DNA of 11,663 bases from an uncultured Bacilli bacterium (GTDB taxonomy: Bacteria; Bacillota_I; Bacilli_A; RF39; UBA660). Below are positions 1 through 6,796 of the stretch, piece after piece (position 1 is the stretch's first letter; every line of letters begins with the position of its first letter). Under the pieces are notes generated by a model, which saw nothing but the letters and a program-made list of their open reading frames with translations, made no database searches and was not told where the DNA came from. The DNA lies in the NCBI GenBank assembly GCA_934098435.1, contig CAKOOV010000018.1, positions 1 through 11,663 on the forward strand, read 5' to 3'. The position numbers and the translations under genes are program-made.

Positions 1-34
1 AAAACCCAGTTGAGTATAGAACTCAACTAGGCTT
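1..34 (-). terminator. Rho-independent terminator after the SASP gene
   Basis: Perfect 8-bp arms AGTTGAGT (8-15) and ACTCAACT (21-28) surround a 5-nt loop. The stem continues outward with C-G, G-U and A-U pairs to about 2/34. Read on the minus strand, the hairpin runs into TTTT at the window edge. It lies about 75 bp beyond the SASP stop codon, so it probably ends that transcript. The plus-strand side has no immediate T run. Confidence 0.75.
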
Positions 35-108
35 CAAATAATTCTTTTTAAGTGTCTACTTTTTGTTGACAACTTCAGTTATTGAGACTCTTTTTTTATA
101 TAAACAAC

Positions 109-324
109 TTATTTATTTTGGTAATTAGAACCGCTAAGTTGGTTTTGTCCTAATTTAACTAATCTCTTAGTAATTTCTCCACCAACTGAACCATTAGCTC
201 TAGAAGTTGAATCAGGTCCTAAATTAACACCAAATTCATTAGCTATTTCATATTTCATTCTATCAATAGCTTGTTTAGCTCCTGGAACTACCATTTTGTT
301 ATTATTACTATTACTCATTATCAT
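109..324 (-). CDS. Alpha/beta-type small acid-soluble spore protein
   Basis: A 71-residue protein of the alpha/beta SASP family. These proteins coat and protect DNA in the dormant spore and are degraded at germination by the GPR protease. The family core is present: the GAKQAIDRMKYEIANEFG stretch (residues 15-32) with the GPR-type site EIA|NEFG (cut expected after A28), and the C-terminal GSVGGEITKRLV block (45-56) that contacts DNA. A strong AGGAGGTG lies just upstream (327-334). It is 4 nt from the first ATG (324) and 10 nt from the third codon, also ATG (318). Family members usually begin MSN-, so the start at 318 (69 aa) is equally plausible. Expression is expected from forespore sigma-G, but I could not assign a convincing sigma-G promoter in the short gap behind thiI. 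A terminator follows. Confidence 0.95.
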   Translation of the reverse strand: MIMSNSNNNKMVVPGAKQAIDRMKYEIANEFGVNLGPDSTSRANGSVGGEITKRLVKLGQNQLSGSNYQNK

Positions 325-393
325 TTCACCTCCTACACTAATAGGTTGTGAAATATTGTAAATTTCATACTAATAAATTAATGGTAATTTTTA

Positions 394-1566
394 CTATATA
401 TCAAATTCATTATAATTACTAGTAATCTTTATTACTTCCATATTATTAATAGCAGTTTCAATAAGCTTATCATAATCAAAACTATTTTCATATTCCATAG
501 CTAATTTCAAACTAGGATTAATAACTGGATGTTTAGGAACAAAAATAGTACAACAATCTTCATAAGGAAGTATTGAAGTTTCATAAGTATCTATTTTTCT
601 AGCAATATCCATAATTTCTATCTTATCAAGACAAGCAACAGGTCTAATAATAACTTTATTAGTAACATTATTAATAACATTCATACTAGTTAAAGTTTGA
701 CTAGCAACCTGACCAACACTTTCACCATTTATAAGACATAAATAAGAATTATTTTCCATAATTTTAGTGGCTATTCTATACATCATTCTTCGCATAATGG
801 TTATCATATATGTAGGAGTGATATTTTTATATATCTCTTCTTGAATATCCGTAAAACGTACTACATATAAAGTAATATCTGGATTATATTTAGTAAGTTT
901 TTCCACTAAACGCTTAACTTTATTTTTAGCCATCTCACTAGTATGTGGTGGTGACTCAAAATAAATACAATCAACACTGATTCCCCTCTTCATAGCCAAA
1001 TATCCCGCTACTGGGGAATCAATTCCTCCTGATAACATAAGAAGACCACGTCCTGCTACTCCAACCGGATAACCACCAGGACCTTTAACTTCTTTATGAT
1101 ATATATATGTATAATCCTCTCTTATTTCAATTTTTAATAAATAATCAGGATTATGAACATCTACACTTATATTAGGAATATTCTTAAGTACCAAAGCACC
1201 AATCTTCCTAGAAAAATCCATACTATTAATAGGAAATGATTTATCTGCCCTATCAGTTTCTACTTTAAATGTTCTAAAATCATTTTCTCTAGCTACCTTT
1301 AAAACATTATCTTCTATTTCACTAATATTAGTATTAACTCTAGTAGCAATAACTATACTATGAATACCAAATATATTCCTAAGAATATTAACAATTTCCA
1401 TAACATCATCATCAGTCTCAATAAACATACGTACCCTATTCTTAACAATATTAACATTATATCCTTCTAATGCCTTTTTAATATTATTATACAAAACATT
1501 AATAAAATACTTACGATTATCCCCTTTAGTAGTAAGTTCTCCATATTTAATTAATATAACTTTCAT
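394..1566 (-). CDS. thiI: tRNA 4-thiouridine synthase ThiI (THUMP + PP-loop)
   Basis: A 390-aa cytoplasmic enzyme that adenylates U8 of tRNA and replaces its oxygen with sulfur; in many bacteria it also supplies sulfur for the thiamine thiazole ring. An N-terminal ferredoxin-like/THUMP region spans about residues 1-165, ending in GPGGYPVG. It is followed by the PP-loop SGGIDSP (179-185) and the AANH ATPase fold. C338-C339 in YEDCCTIF fall in the region of the conserved catalytic cysteine of the family. No C-terminal rhodanese domain is present, matching the short Bacillus-type ThiI that takes sulfur from a dedicated cysteine desulfurase; no such partner gene is in this window. An AGGGTGG ribosome site precedes the ATG. 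The gene begins 11 bp after the pilin-like gene and probably shares its promoter at 1955-1983. Confidence 0.95.
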   Translation of the reverse strand: MKVILIKYGELTTKGDNRKYFINVLYNNIKKALEGYNVNIVKNRVRMFIETDDDVMEIVNILRNIFGIHSIVIATRVNTNISEIEDNVLKVARENDFRTFKVETDRADKSFPINSMDFSRKIGALVLKNIPNISVDVHNPDYLLKIEIREDYTYIYHKEVKGPGGYPVGVAGRGLLMLSGGIDSPVAGYLAMKRGISVDCIYFESPPHTSEMAKNKVKRLVEKLTKYNPDITLYVVRFTDIQEEIYKNITPTYMITIMRRMMYRIATKIMENNSYLCLINGESVGQVASQTLTSMNVINNVTNKVIIRPVACLDKIEIMDIARKIDTYETSILPYEDCCTIFVPKHPVINPSLKLAMEYENSFDYDKLIETAINNMEVIKITSNYNEFDI

Positions 1567-1577
1567 TTATAACCACC

Positions 1578-1937
1578 CTATCCTATATTTCTACATTCAC
1601 TTGAAGACTTCTCAAATACAAAGGAATTACCTTTCTTAGTAACATGCCCACATATCGTACTTTTTTCATTTTGCGGATCTTTAGCATCTTCCAAAGTTAA
1701 ATATCCTCCATCTATAAGTTCGCCTACACTGACCTGAGTAAATGTATTTTTATGCTTATCAGCATACAATTCACCAGCAGATATAATAATATTAATAACC
1801 TGTTCTCTTTGCTTAGCCTTACTTCTCTCTACTGAAGAAGTAATACTAGGTATAGCTATTGACATAATAACCACTAAAATAACCAATACCGCAAGAAGTT
1901 CTATCAAAGTAAATCCCTTATTATTCATTTTTTTCAT
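1578..1937 (-). CDS. Type IV pilin-like (ComGC-type) prepilin
   Basis: A small prepilin. A short basic leader (MKKMNNKG) is followed by FTLIELLAVLVILVVIMSIA, the type III signal of type IV pilins and pseudopilins. Prepilin peptidase should cut after the glycine, leaving Phe at +1 and the conserved Glu at +5. The hydrophobic helix anchors it in the membrane; the C-terminal part is soluble and has two cysteines that could form a disulfide. The frame extends upstream to GTG (1946) and ATG (1943). The start at 1937 is preferred because AGGTGA lies 5 nt upstream and the sigma-A promoter at 1955-1983 would start transcription near 1948, leaving almost no leader for the earlier codons. The gene stands alone, with no other com or pil genes here, and is directly followed by thiI. 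ComGC-like function is inferred from the N-terminus only. Confidence 0.85.
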   Translation of the reverse strand: MKKMNNKGFTLIELLAVLVILVVIMSIAIPSITSSVERSKAKQREQVINIIISAGELYADKHKNTFTQVSVGELIDGGYLTLEDAKDPQNEKSTICGHVTKKGNSFVFEKSSSECRNIG

Positions 1938-1954
1938 TTGCATCACCTACACAT

Positions 1955-1983
1955 AGTATAAAGTATTTTTATCTTTATATCAA
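1955..1983 (-). promoter_or_regulatory. Sigma-A promoter of the pilin-thiI unit
   Basis: On the minus strand, TTGATA (1983-1978) and TATACT (1960-1955) are separated by exactly 17 bp. Transcription would begin around 1948-1950, only about 12 nt before the preferred ATG at 1937. Confidence 0.75.
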
Positions 1984-2033
1984 TACTTTTTTAACATATT
2001 TATAAATCATTTTCTTATTTTTACATATAATAT

Positions 2034-2078
2034 TAATGTAGATAATATGTAGTTAATATATTGACATCATCTACATTA
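2034..2078 (+). promoter_or_regulatory. Candidate DinJ(-YafQ) operator: inverted repeat over the -35
   Basis: TAATGTAGAT (2034-2043) and its exact reverse complement ATCTACATTA (2069-2078) bracket the -35 box of the toxin-antitoxin promoter. An extra TGTAG half-site lies at 2048-2052. The TGTAG centres are 11 and 23 bp apart, close to one and two helical turns, which suits ribbon-helix-helix dimers binding one face of the DNA. Autoregulation by the antitoxin is typical of the family; the assignment here is inferred. Confidence 0.55.
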
Positions 2079-2089
2079 CTTGTTATAAT
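2061..2089 (+). promoter_or_regulatory. Consensus sigma-A promoter of dinJ-yafQ
   Basis: TTGACA (2061-2066), a 17-bp spacer and TATAAT (2084-2089) match the vegetative consensus exactly. A TG at 2081-2082 adds an extended -10 element. Such a strong promoter fits a system held down by its own repressor. Confidence 0.9.
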
Positions 2090-2112
2090 TATTACAGAGA
2101 GGAGATGATATA

Positions 2113-2397
2113 ATGGCTAATAATACTAGTGCTATTAATATCAACGTTGATTCTAATGTAAAAAAAGAAGCAACTGAACTATTTAATAGTTTAGGATTAA
2201 ATATGAGTACTGCCATTAACTTATTTCTAAGAAAATCAATAAATGTTGGTGGTATACCATTTGAACTTAAAAATCCTAAACCAACTAGAGAACTAAAAAA
2301 AGCTTTAAAGGAAGCAAAGAAAATCGAAAACGGGGAAATTAAAAGTAAAGGTTATCACAATATAGATGAATTATTTGAGGATTTGAATAATAAGTAA
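2113..2397 (+). CDS. dinJ: DinJ/RelB-family antitoxin
   Basis: A 94-aa antitoxin of the RelB/DinJ family. The N-terminal part (about residues 1-50) has the ribbon-helix-helix pattern: a beta strand with alternating residues (SAININVDSNVKKEA), then two helices ending SLGLNMSTAINLFLRKSI and the family's GGIPFEL. This half dimerises and binds the operator. The charged C-terminal part (55-94) is expected to wrap around and neutralise the YafQ toxin. AGAGGAG (2098-2104) sits 8 nt from the ATG, and a perfect sigma-A promoter and a symmetric operator lie upstream. The toxin frame begins inside the last codons (ATA at 2390), so the two are translationally coupled. It is the only plus-strand operon in a minus-strand neighbourhood, which suits a mobile cassette, though no mobility gene is seen. 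Confidence 0.93.
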   Translation: MANNTSAININVDSNVKKEATELFNSLGLNMSTAINLFLRKSINVGGIPFELKNPKPTRELKKALKEAKKIENGEIKSKGYHNIDELFEDLNNK

Positions 2398-2686
2398 AAC
2401 CAAGTATGAAATTCACTACACAAAAAAATTCAAAAAACAATATAAAAAAATTATTAAACAAAATAAAGATTTAAAAAAATTAAGATACATTGTTGAAAAT
2501 TTATCTAATGGAGCTGTCCTAGAAGAAAAATATAAAGACCATAATTTAGTAAATAATAAATATTTTGATGAATGTCGTGAATGTCATATTGAACCAGATT
2601 GGTTACTTGTTTATAAATATACTGATGATAAACTTATATTACTTTTAGTAGAAACTGGAAGTCATAGCGAATTATTTAAAAAATAG
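2390..2686 (+). CDS. yafQ: YafQ-family mRNA interferase toxin with a non-standard (ATA) start
   Basis: A 98-aa frame encoding a complete YafQ/RelE-fold toxin that cleaves mRNA on the ribosome. Family catalytic positions are all kept: H51 in KYKDH, H66 and D70 in ECHIEPDW, H92 in ETGSH, and F96. The N-terminus (KTKYEIHYTKKFKK) also fits the family. Oddly, the frame contains no ATG, GTG or TTG between the in-frame TGA at 2384 and the conserved core. The codon where the start should lie, 8 nt behind GAGGA (2377-2381), is ATA (2390-2392). A single G-to-A change at 2392 would turn ATG into ATA and the antitoxin's last codon GAG into AAG. The toxin is therefore either translated weakly from ATA by coupling to dinJ, or silenced at its start. 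The frame carries no other lesion, so I annotate it as a gene rather than a pseudogene. Confidence 0.8.
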   Translation: MSKTKYEIHYTKKFKKQYKKIIKQNKDLKKLRYIVENLSNGAVLEEKYKDHNLVNNKYFDECRECHIEPDWLLVYKYTDDKLILLLVETGSHSELFKK

Positions 2687-2720
2687 AATTACTTATCATA
2701 GTAACTCTATTTTATTTTTT
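2680..2720. terminator. Bidirectional terminator shared by yafQ and mutS
   Basis: AAAATAGAATTACT (2680-2693) and AGTAACTCTATTTT (2700-2713) form a 14-bp stem with one mismatch. T-rich runs follow in both directions: TTTTATTTTTT on plus, TTTTTT on minus. The arms contain the stop codons of both convergent genes (yafQ TAG 2684-2686; mutS TAG 2707-2709), so one element ends both transcripts. Confidence 0.88.
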
Positions 2721-5259
2721 CTTTTAACTCACTAAGAATATTAATAGCTTCCATAGGGGTAATATTAAGAACATCAATCTTTTTAATTTCTTCCTCTACT
2801 TCACTCTTTTTCTCTTCAAAATCAAGAGGTAGACTATATTGAAAAGAATTATCACTCTTTTTCTTATTTTTACTAGTAGAATTATCATTCTTACTTTCAT
2901 ATTCCTTTAATATAACATTAGCCCTATCTATAACCTCACTAGGAAGACCTGCTAGCATAGCAACATTAATACCATAACTTTTATCTACCGAACCATCTTT
3001 AACCTTATGTAAGAAAGTAATATTACCACCATCTTCAATAGCGGATACATGCTTATTTTTTAAATTAGGAAGAGAATTTTCCATTTCTGTAAGTTCATGA
3101 TAATGTGTAGAGAAAAGTGTCTTACATTTAATCTTTTTAGCAATATATTCTAATATAGCCTCTGCTAAACTCATACCATCATAAGTAGCAGTACCACGTC
3201 CAAGTTCATCAAATAAAATTAAACTATTTTTAGTAGCACCCTTAATAGCTCTTGATGCCTCCATCATTTCAACCATAAAAGTAGATTCCCCACTTACCAA
3301 ATCATCACTTGCTCCAATTCTTGTAAATATCTTATCAAATACAGGTAAATTAGCCTCATTAGCGGGAACAAAGCAACCAATTTGAGCCATAATAGCAATA
3401 ATACCTAGTTGTCTCATATAAGTACTTTTACCAGCCATATTAGGACCGGTAATAAGAATGATATCAGTATTATTATCCATAATAATATCATTAGGAACAT
3501 ATTCATTATCCCGAAGAACTTTCTCTACTACCGGATGACGAGAAGAAATAACCCTAATCTCATTATTACTATTTAAAATAGGTCTTGTATAATTATACTT
3601 CTCACTAACATAAGCAAAAGATTGTAAAACATCAATCTCACTAATAACCTTAGCATTCTTTTGTAAAATATTAATATACTTCTTACACTCATCCCTAATT
3701 TCTACAAACAAATTATATTCCAAATTAATAATCTTATCCTCACTAGATAAAATCAAATCCTCTTTTTCTTTAAGTATTGGATTAATAAATCTTTCACAAT
3801 TAGCAAGTGTCTGTTTCCTAGTATAACCCATATCATCACTAATCATAGATAAATAAGAATTACTAACCTCAATATAATAACCAAATACCTTATTAAAACC
3901 AACCTTAAGAGACTTAATACCAGTTCTTTCTCTCTCTTCTCTCTCAAAATTACTAATAAAGTCTTTACCACCCTTACTTAAATTCTTAAGTTCATCAAGC
4001 TCTTTAGAATAGCCACTTTTAATAAGAAATCCTTCCTTAAGACCAACAGGAGCATCCTCATTAATAGAACTATCAAGTAAATTATAAAGTTCACTAAGCG
4101 GTTCAATATCATCATAAAAACCAATAGTATTAATCTTTTCCTTAATACTAGGAAGTACCTCTAAAGAAGTCTTAAGTTGTAGTAAATCTTTCCCATTAGC
4201 AGAACCAAAAGCAATTCTACCACAAAGTCTTTCCAAATCATATACAGAATATAAATCATTTCTAAGTTCATCAGTTAAAATAAACTCATCAAGAAACTTA
4301 GAAACAATATCATATCTTCTATTTATCATATCCATATCAACTAAAGGATTCTCAATAAAATACTTAAGTCTTCTACCACCCATAGCGGTCTTAGTATTAT
4401 CAAGAAGCCAAAGTAAAGAATACATTCTCTCCTTAGTTCTAAGACACTCAGTAAGTTCCAAATTCCTCTTAGTATGAATATCCATAATCAAAGTAGCATC
4501 TTCTTTTTTAATAATAACCTTTTGAAAATGAGATAATTCCCTTTTCTGTTCAAAACTTAAATAATAAAGTAATAACTTAATAGATTTAATAATCCTCTCA
4601 TCACTAATATCACTATAAATATCACTATACATATCATCTAAATAATTATCTACTATTGTTGCAGGTATTTTCTCATTCTTAATTTTAGCCAAAGTATTTT
4701 TATCAAATTCCTTATTAACAATAATCTCTTTAATCTCTAAAGACAATAACTTATATATAATATCCAAAGAATTAGAAAGAAGCATAGAGTAAACTTCACC
4801 AGTAGTAATATCTGAATAAGTAAGTGCATATCCATATCCAAAATCATATAAACTACCAATATAATTATTTTCTTTTTCATTTAAAGAATTAGCATTAATA
4901 ATAGTACCAGATGATATAACTTCTACTATATCTCTCTTTACTATTCCTTTAGCACTTTTAGGATCCTCAAGTTGCTCACAAATAGCCACCTTAAAACCTT
5001 TTTTAATAAGCTTATCAATATATATATCTGCTGCATGATGAGGTATACCACACATAGGAACCCTCTCTTCAAGTCCTGCACTTTTTCCAGTTAAAGTAAG
5101 TTCTAAAGCATGTGAAACAATCTCAGCATCCTCAAAAAACATCTCATAAAAGTCTCCTAATCTATATAAAATAATAGTATCTACATACTTATCTTTAAGT
5201 TCAACATAATGTCTCATCATAGGAGATAACTTCTCTCTATCAACTTCATTTCTCTTCAT
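2707..5259 (-). CDS. mutS: DNA mismatch repair protein MutS
   Basis: An 850-aa, full-length MutS that finds mismatches and small loops and recruits MutL. The mismatch-reading F-Y-E triad is at residues 37-39 (GDFYEMF). The connector, lever and clamp regions follow through about residue 560. The ATPase domain has Walker A GPNMAGKST (605-613), Walker B ILFDELGRGT (681-690) and STHYHEL (718-723). After a lysine-rich linker come QYSLPLDF (807-814), possibly a degenerate sliding-clamp motif like the QxSLF of Bacillus MutS, and the usual C-terminal ITPMEAINILSELKEK. AGAAGG lies 8 nt before the ATG and a promoter lies at 5284-5313. No mutL follows: the gene ends at a terminator facing a toxin-antitoxin operon. 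Confidence 0.97.
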   Translation of the reverse strand: MKRNEVDREKLSPMMRHYVELKDKYVDTIILYRLGDFYEMFFEDAEIVSHALELTLTGKSAGLEERVPMCGIPHHAADIYIDKLIKKGFKVAICEQLEDPKSAKGIVKRDIVEVISSGTIINANSLNEKENNYIGSLYDFGYGYALTYSDITTGEVYSMLLSNSLDIIYKLLSLEIKEIIVNKEFDKNTLAKIKNEKIPATIVDNYLDDMYSDIYSDISDERIIKSIKLLLYYLSFEQKRELSHFQKVIIKKEDATLIMDIHTKRNLELTECLRTKERMYSLLWLLDNTKTAMGGRRLKYFIENPLVDMDMINRRYDIVSKFLDEFILTDELRNDLYSVYDLERLCGRIAFGSANGKDLLQLKTSLEVLPSIKEKINTIGFYDDIEPLSELYNLLDSSINEDAPVGLKEGFLIKSGYSKELDELKNLSKGGKDFISNFEREERERTGIKSLKVGFNKVFGYYIEVSNSYLSMISDDMGYTRKQTLANCERFINPILKEKEDLILSSEDKIINLEYNLFVEIRDECKKYINILQKNAKVISEIDVLQSFAYVSEKYNYTRPILNSNNEIRVISSRHPVVEKVLRDNEYVPNDIIMDNNTDIILITGPNMAGKSTYMRQLGIIAIMAQIGCFVPANEANLPVFDKIFTRIGASDDLVSGESTFMVEMMEASRAIKGATKNSLILFDELGRGTATYDGMSLAEAILEYIAKKIKCKTLFSTHYHELTEMENSLPNLKNKHVSAIEDGGNITFLHKVKDGSVDKSYGINVAMLAGLPSEVIDRANVILKEYESKNDNSTSKNKKKSDNSFQYSLPLDFEEKKSEVEEEIKKIDVLNITPMEAINILSELKEKIK

Positions 5260-5283
5260 TTTTTATACCTTCTTCGTCCCTTT

Positions 5284-5313
5284 ATTATACCATATAAAAT
5301 ACCAATTTCACAA
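5284..5313 (-). promoter_or_regulatory. Sigma-A promoter of mutS
   Basis: On the minus strand, TTGTGA (5313-5308), an 18-bp spacer and TATAAT (5289-5284), preceded by TGG to give an extended -10. It starts just after the DUF4186 terminator, so mutS is transcribed separately from the upstream unit. Confidence 0.7.
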
Positions 5314-5316
5314 TAC

Positions 5317-5346
5317 AAAAAGACAAATTATTCCATTTGTCTTTTT
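5317..5346 (-). terminator. Rho-independent terminator inside the end of the DUF4186 gene
   Basis: AAAAAGACAAAT (5317-5328) and ATTTGTCTTTTT (5335-5346) are exact reverse complements around a 6-nt loop. The upstream arm on the minus strand lies within the gene's last codons (KRQM), and the stop codon TAA (5328-5330) falls at the edge of the loop. The distal arm ends in TTTTT. Confidence 0.82.
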
Positions 5347-5693
5347 ATCCATTCCATTATTAACATAACAATATAATTAATCTCGTTATTAGATAATTCT
5401 CTATTCTTCGGAATACCATGCCACTTAAACAAACATCCTCTGCAGCAGCACCCTGTAGCATGTTGTGCAATAAATACCGGATGTCCTCTCATAGGAGTCT
5501 GTTTCCCATCATTCTTAATATCAATTGGAGCTAGTCTCTTCAAAATAATATCATAAGCATGATCTTTTATAGTATTCATTCCTTTATCTTTAATATAATT
5601 TTTATCCTTATCTTTAAGATAAAAACTATTCCTAAAAGTACTCTTACTAAGACTATTAAGCTTATCATTTATTATTTCATATCTCTTATCCAT
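5328..5693 (-). CDS. DUF4186 family protein
   Basis: A 121-aa protein I recognise as DUF4186, a small conserved family of unknown function. The hallmark block runs through NDGKQTPMRGHPVFIAQHA (61-79) and then TGCCCRGCLFKWHGIPK (80-96). H71, H78, C82-C84, C87 and H92 make a cluster that could bind a metal; this is inference. The extra cysteine giving CCC is visible; I cannot say how common it is in the family. No signal peptide or membrane segment is seen. The ribosome site is weak. The gene starts 24 bp after the SDR gene with no promoter between, so it is probably co-transcribed with it. A terminator overlaps its last codons. Confidence 0.85.
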   Translation of the reverse strand: MDKRYEIINDKLNSLSKSTFRNSFYLKDKDKNYIKDKGMNTIKDHAYDIILKRLAPIDIKNDGKQTPMRGHPVFIAQHATGCCCRGCLFKWHGIPKNRELSNNEINYIVMLIMEWIKRQME

Positions 5694-5717
5694 AAATTCT
5701 ATATATCAAGTATATAA

Positions 5718-6494
5718 TTATACTATAGAACCGCCACCATCTATAGCAATAAATTGACCTTCAATATAACTAGAAGCATCACTAGATAAATATAAAATAG
5801 TACCATTAACTTCACCATGTCTACCAGGTCTACTAGAAGGATTTAAAGCATTATATCCACGTAAGAATTCTTCAGATTTAAATAAAGTATTCTCAGTCAT
5901 ACCAGTTTCAAATAAACCTGGTCCAATGGCATTAACAGTAATATTATATCTAGCATAACTACAAGCCATACCCTTAGTAAGACCAATAACAGCAGCTTTA
6001 GAAGCATTATAAGAATGTCTAATAAACATATCATTCTTATCAGCCACTATAGCATTAACTGAAGAAACATTAACAATTTTACCATACATTCTTTCCTTCA
6101 TACCAGGAATAACATATTTACACATCAAATAAATACCCTTAACATTAGTATTAAAAGATTTATCCCAATCTTCTTCTTCTAAAGTATCAACTCCACCACG
6201 TACAGCAACACCAGCATTATTAAGTAATATATCAATATGATCAAAAGCACTTAGTACTTCACCTACAGCTTTTTTAACACTATTCTCCTTAGTAACATCA
6301 CATTCTATACAAATAGCACGTCTACCAATTTTTTCTATTTCCTTTTTTACATCTTCTAACTTATCTACTCTTCTGGCAAGAAGAGCTACATCTGCCCCCA
6401 TTTCTGCATATCCAATAGCGGCCTCTTTTCCTATACCACTACTAGCACCGGTTACAACAGCAACCTTACCAGTTAAATCAAATAAATTTTTCAT
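5718..6494 (-). CDS. SDR-family oxidoreductase, gluconate 5-dehydrogenase-like
   Basis: A 258-aa classical short-chain dehydrogenase/reductase. The cofactor-binding TGASSGIG is at residues 15-22 and NNAG at 92-95. The catalytic set is N117 in NTNVKG, S144/S145 in NVSSVNA, and Y162-x3-K166 in YNASK. A basic pair (R41-R42) after the second beta strand suggests NADP(H), by inference. The N-terminus (NLFDLTGKVAVVTGASSG) and C-terminus (GTILYLSSDASSYIEGQFIAIDGG) most resemble proteins annotated as gluconate 5-dehydrogenase, but the substrate cannot be read from sequence. The frame runs 29 codons further upstream. The start at 6494 is chosen because GGGAGG lies 6 nt before it and the extension is low-complexity and overlaps the promoter and the gerE terminator. 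It probably forms an operon with the DUF4186 gene. Confidence 0.93.
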   Translation of the reverse strand: MKNLFDLTGKVAVVTGASSGIGKEAAIGYAEMGADVALLARRVDKLEDVKKEIEKIGRRAICIECDVTKENSVKKAVGEVLSAFDHIDILLNNAGVAVRGGVDTLEEEDWDKSFNTNVKGIYLMCKYVIPGMKERMYGKIVNVSSVNAIVADKNDMFIRHSYNASKAAVIGLTKGMACSYARYNITVNAIGPGLFETGMTENTLFKSEEFLRGYNALNPSSRPGRHGEVNGTILYLSSDASSYIEGQFIAIDGGGSIV

Positions 6495-6517
6495 TTCATA
6501 CCTCCCTATCATAAAAG

Positions 6518-6526
6518 AGTATAACA
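6518..6526 (-). promoter_or_regulatory. Extended -10 promoter of the SDR-DUF4186 unit
   Basis: On the minus strand, TGTTATACT (6526-6518) is an extended -10 element: TG, one base, then TATACT. No good -35 hexamer is seen 16-18 bp upstream. It lies about 24 nt before the ribosome start and after the gerE terminator. Confidence 0.5.
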
Positions 6527-6568
6527 CATAAATATATAAAAATCTATAAATAAAATACAAATATACAG

Positions 6569-6589
6569 AAAAAAAGCACATATGTGCTT
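6569..6589 (-). terminator. Rho-independent terminator of gerE
   Basis: AAGCACATATGTGCTT (6574-6589) is a perfect palindrome and is followed on the minus strand by a run of seven T. The first arm overlaps the gerE stop codon (6588-6590). Confidence 0.85.
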
Positions 6590-6794
6590 ATAAAGTAATT
6601 TCTCCCAAACGTATCAATTCTACTACTGCCTGTGCTCTTCCTTTAACTGATAGCTTTTGCATAGTATTAGATATATGGTTTCTAACAGTCTTTTCACTTA
6701 TACCTAATATCATAGCAATATCATGAGTAGTCTTATTTTCCACTAATAAAGAAAAAACTTCTTTTTCTCTTTTGGTCAATATACCTTTATTCAT
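6588..6794 (-). CDS. gerE: GerE-type LuxR-family sporulation regulator
   Basis: A 68-aa protein consisting only of a LuxR/GerE helix-turn-helix domain. LTKREKEVFSLLVENKTTHDIAMILGIS is followed by SEKTVRNHISNTMQKL and ends KGRAQAVVELIRLGEI. It resembles Bacillus subtilis GerE (74 aa), the last mother-cell regulator of sporulation, which acts with sigma-K on coat genes. The absence of any receiver or sensor domain supports GerE over an ordinary LuxR protein. The frame could begin at 6833, but only the ATG at 6794 has a ribosome site (GTGAGGT, 5 nt away), and family length agrees. A weak sigma-K-like promoter is at 6836-6862, and an inverted repeat that includes the ribosome site is described separately. 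The gene lies directly behind the mother-cell gene spoIIIAH. Confidence 0.92.
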   Translation of the reverse strand: MNKGILTKREKEVFSLLVENKTTHDIAMILGISEKTVRNHISNTMQKLSVKGRAQAVVELIRLGEITL

Positions 6795-6796
6795 AA

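Noticed and set aside
325..393. Possible sigma-G promoter of the SASP gene
   Set aside because: GTATG and CCTATTA resemble sigma-G boxes but are about 20 bp apart, beyond the usual spacing.
2406..2474. Short ATG-initiated frame MKFTTQK... at the start of yafQ
   Set aside because: It is out of frame with the conserved toxin and stops after about 22 codons. It would need a shift on the A7 run, while the ATA at 2390 fits the ribosome site and the family N-terminus better.
6495..6581. 29-codon upstream extension of the SDR gene
   Set aside because: Low-complexity Tyr/Phe-rich stretch overlapping the promoter and the gerE terminator. The ATG at 6494 has a strong GGGAGG and gives the normal family N-terminus.
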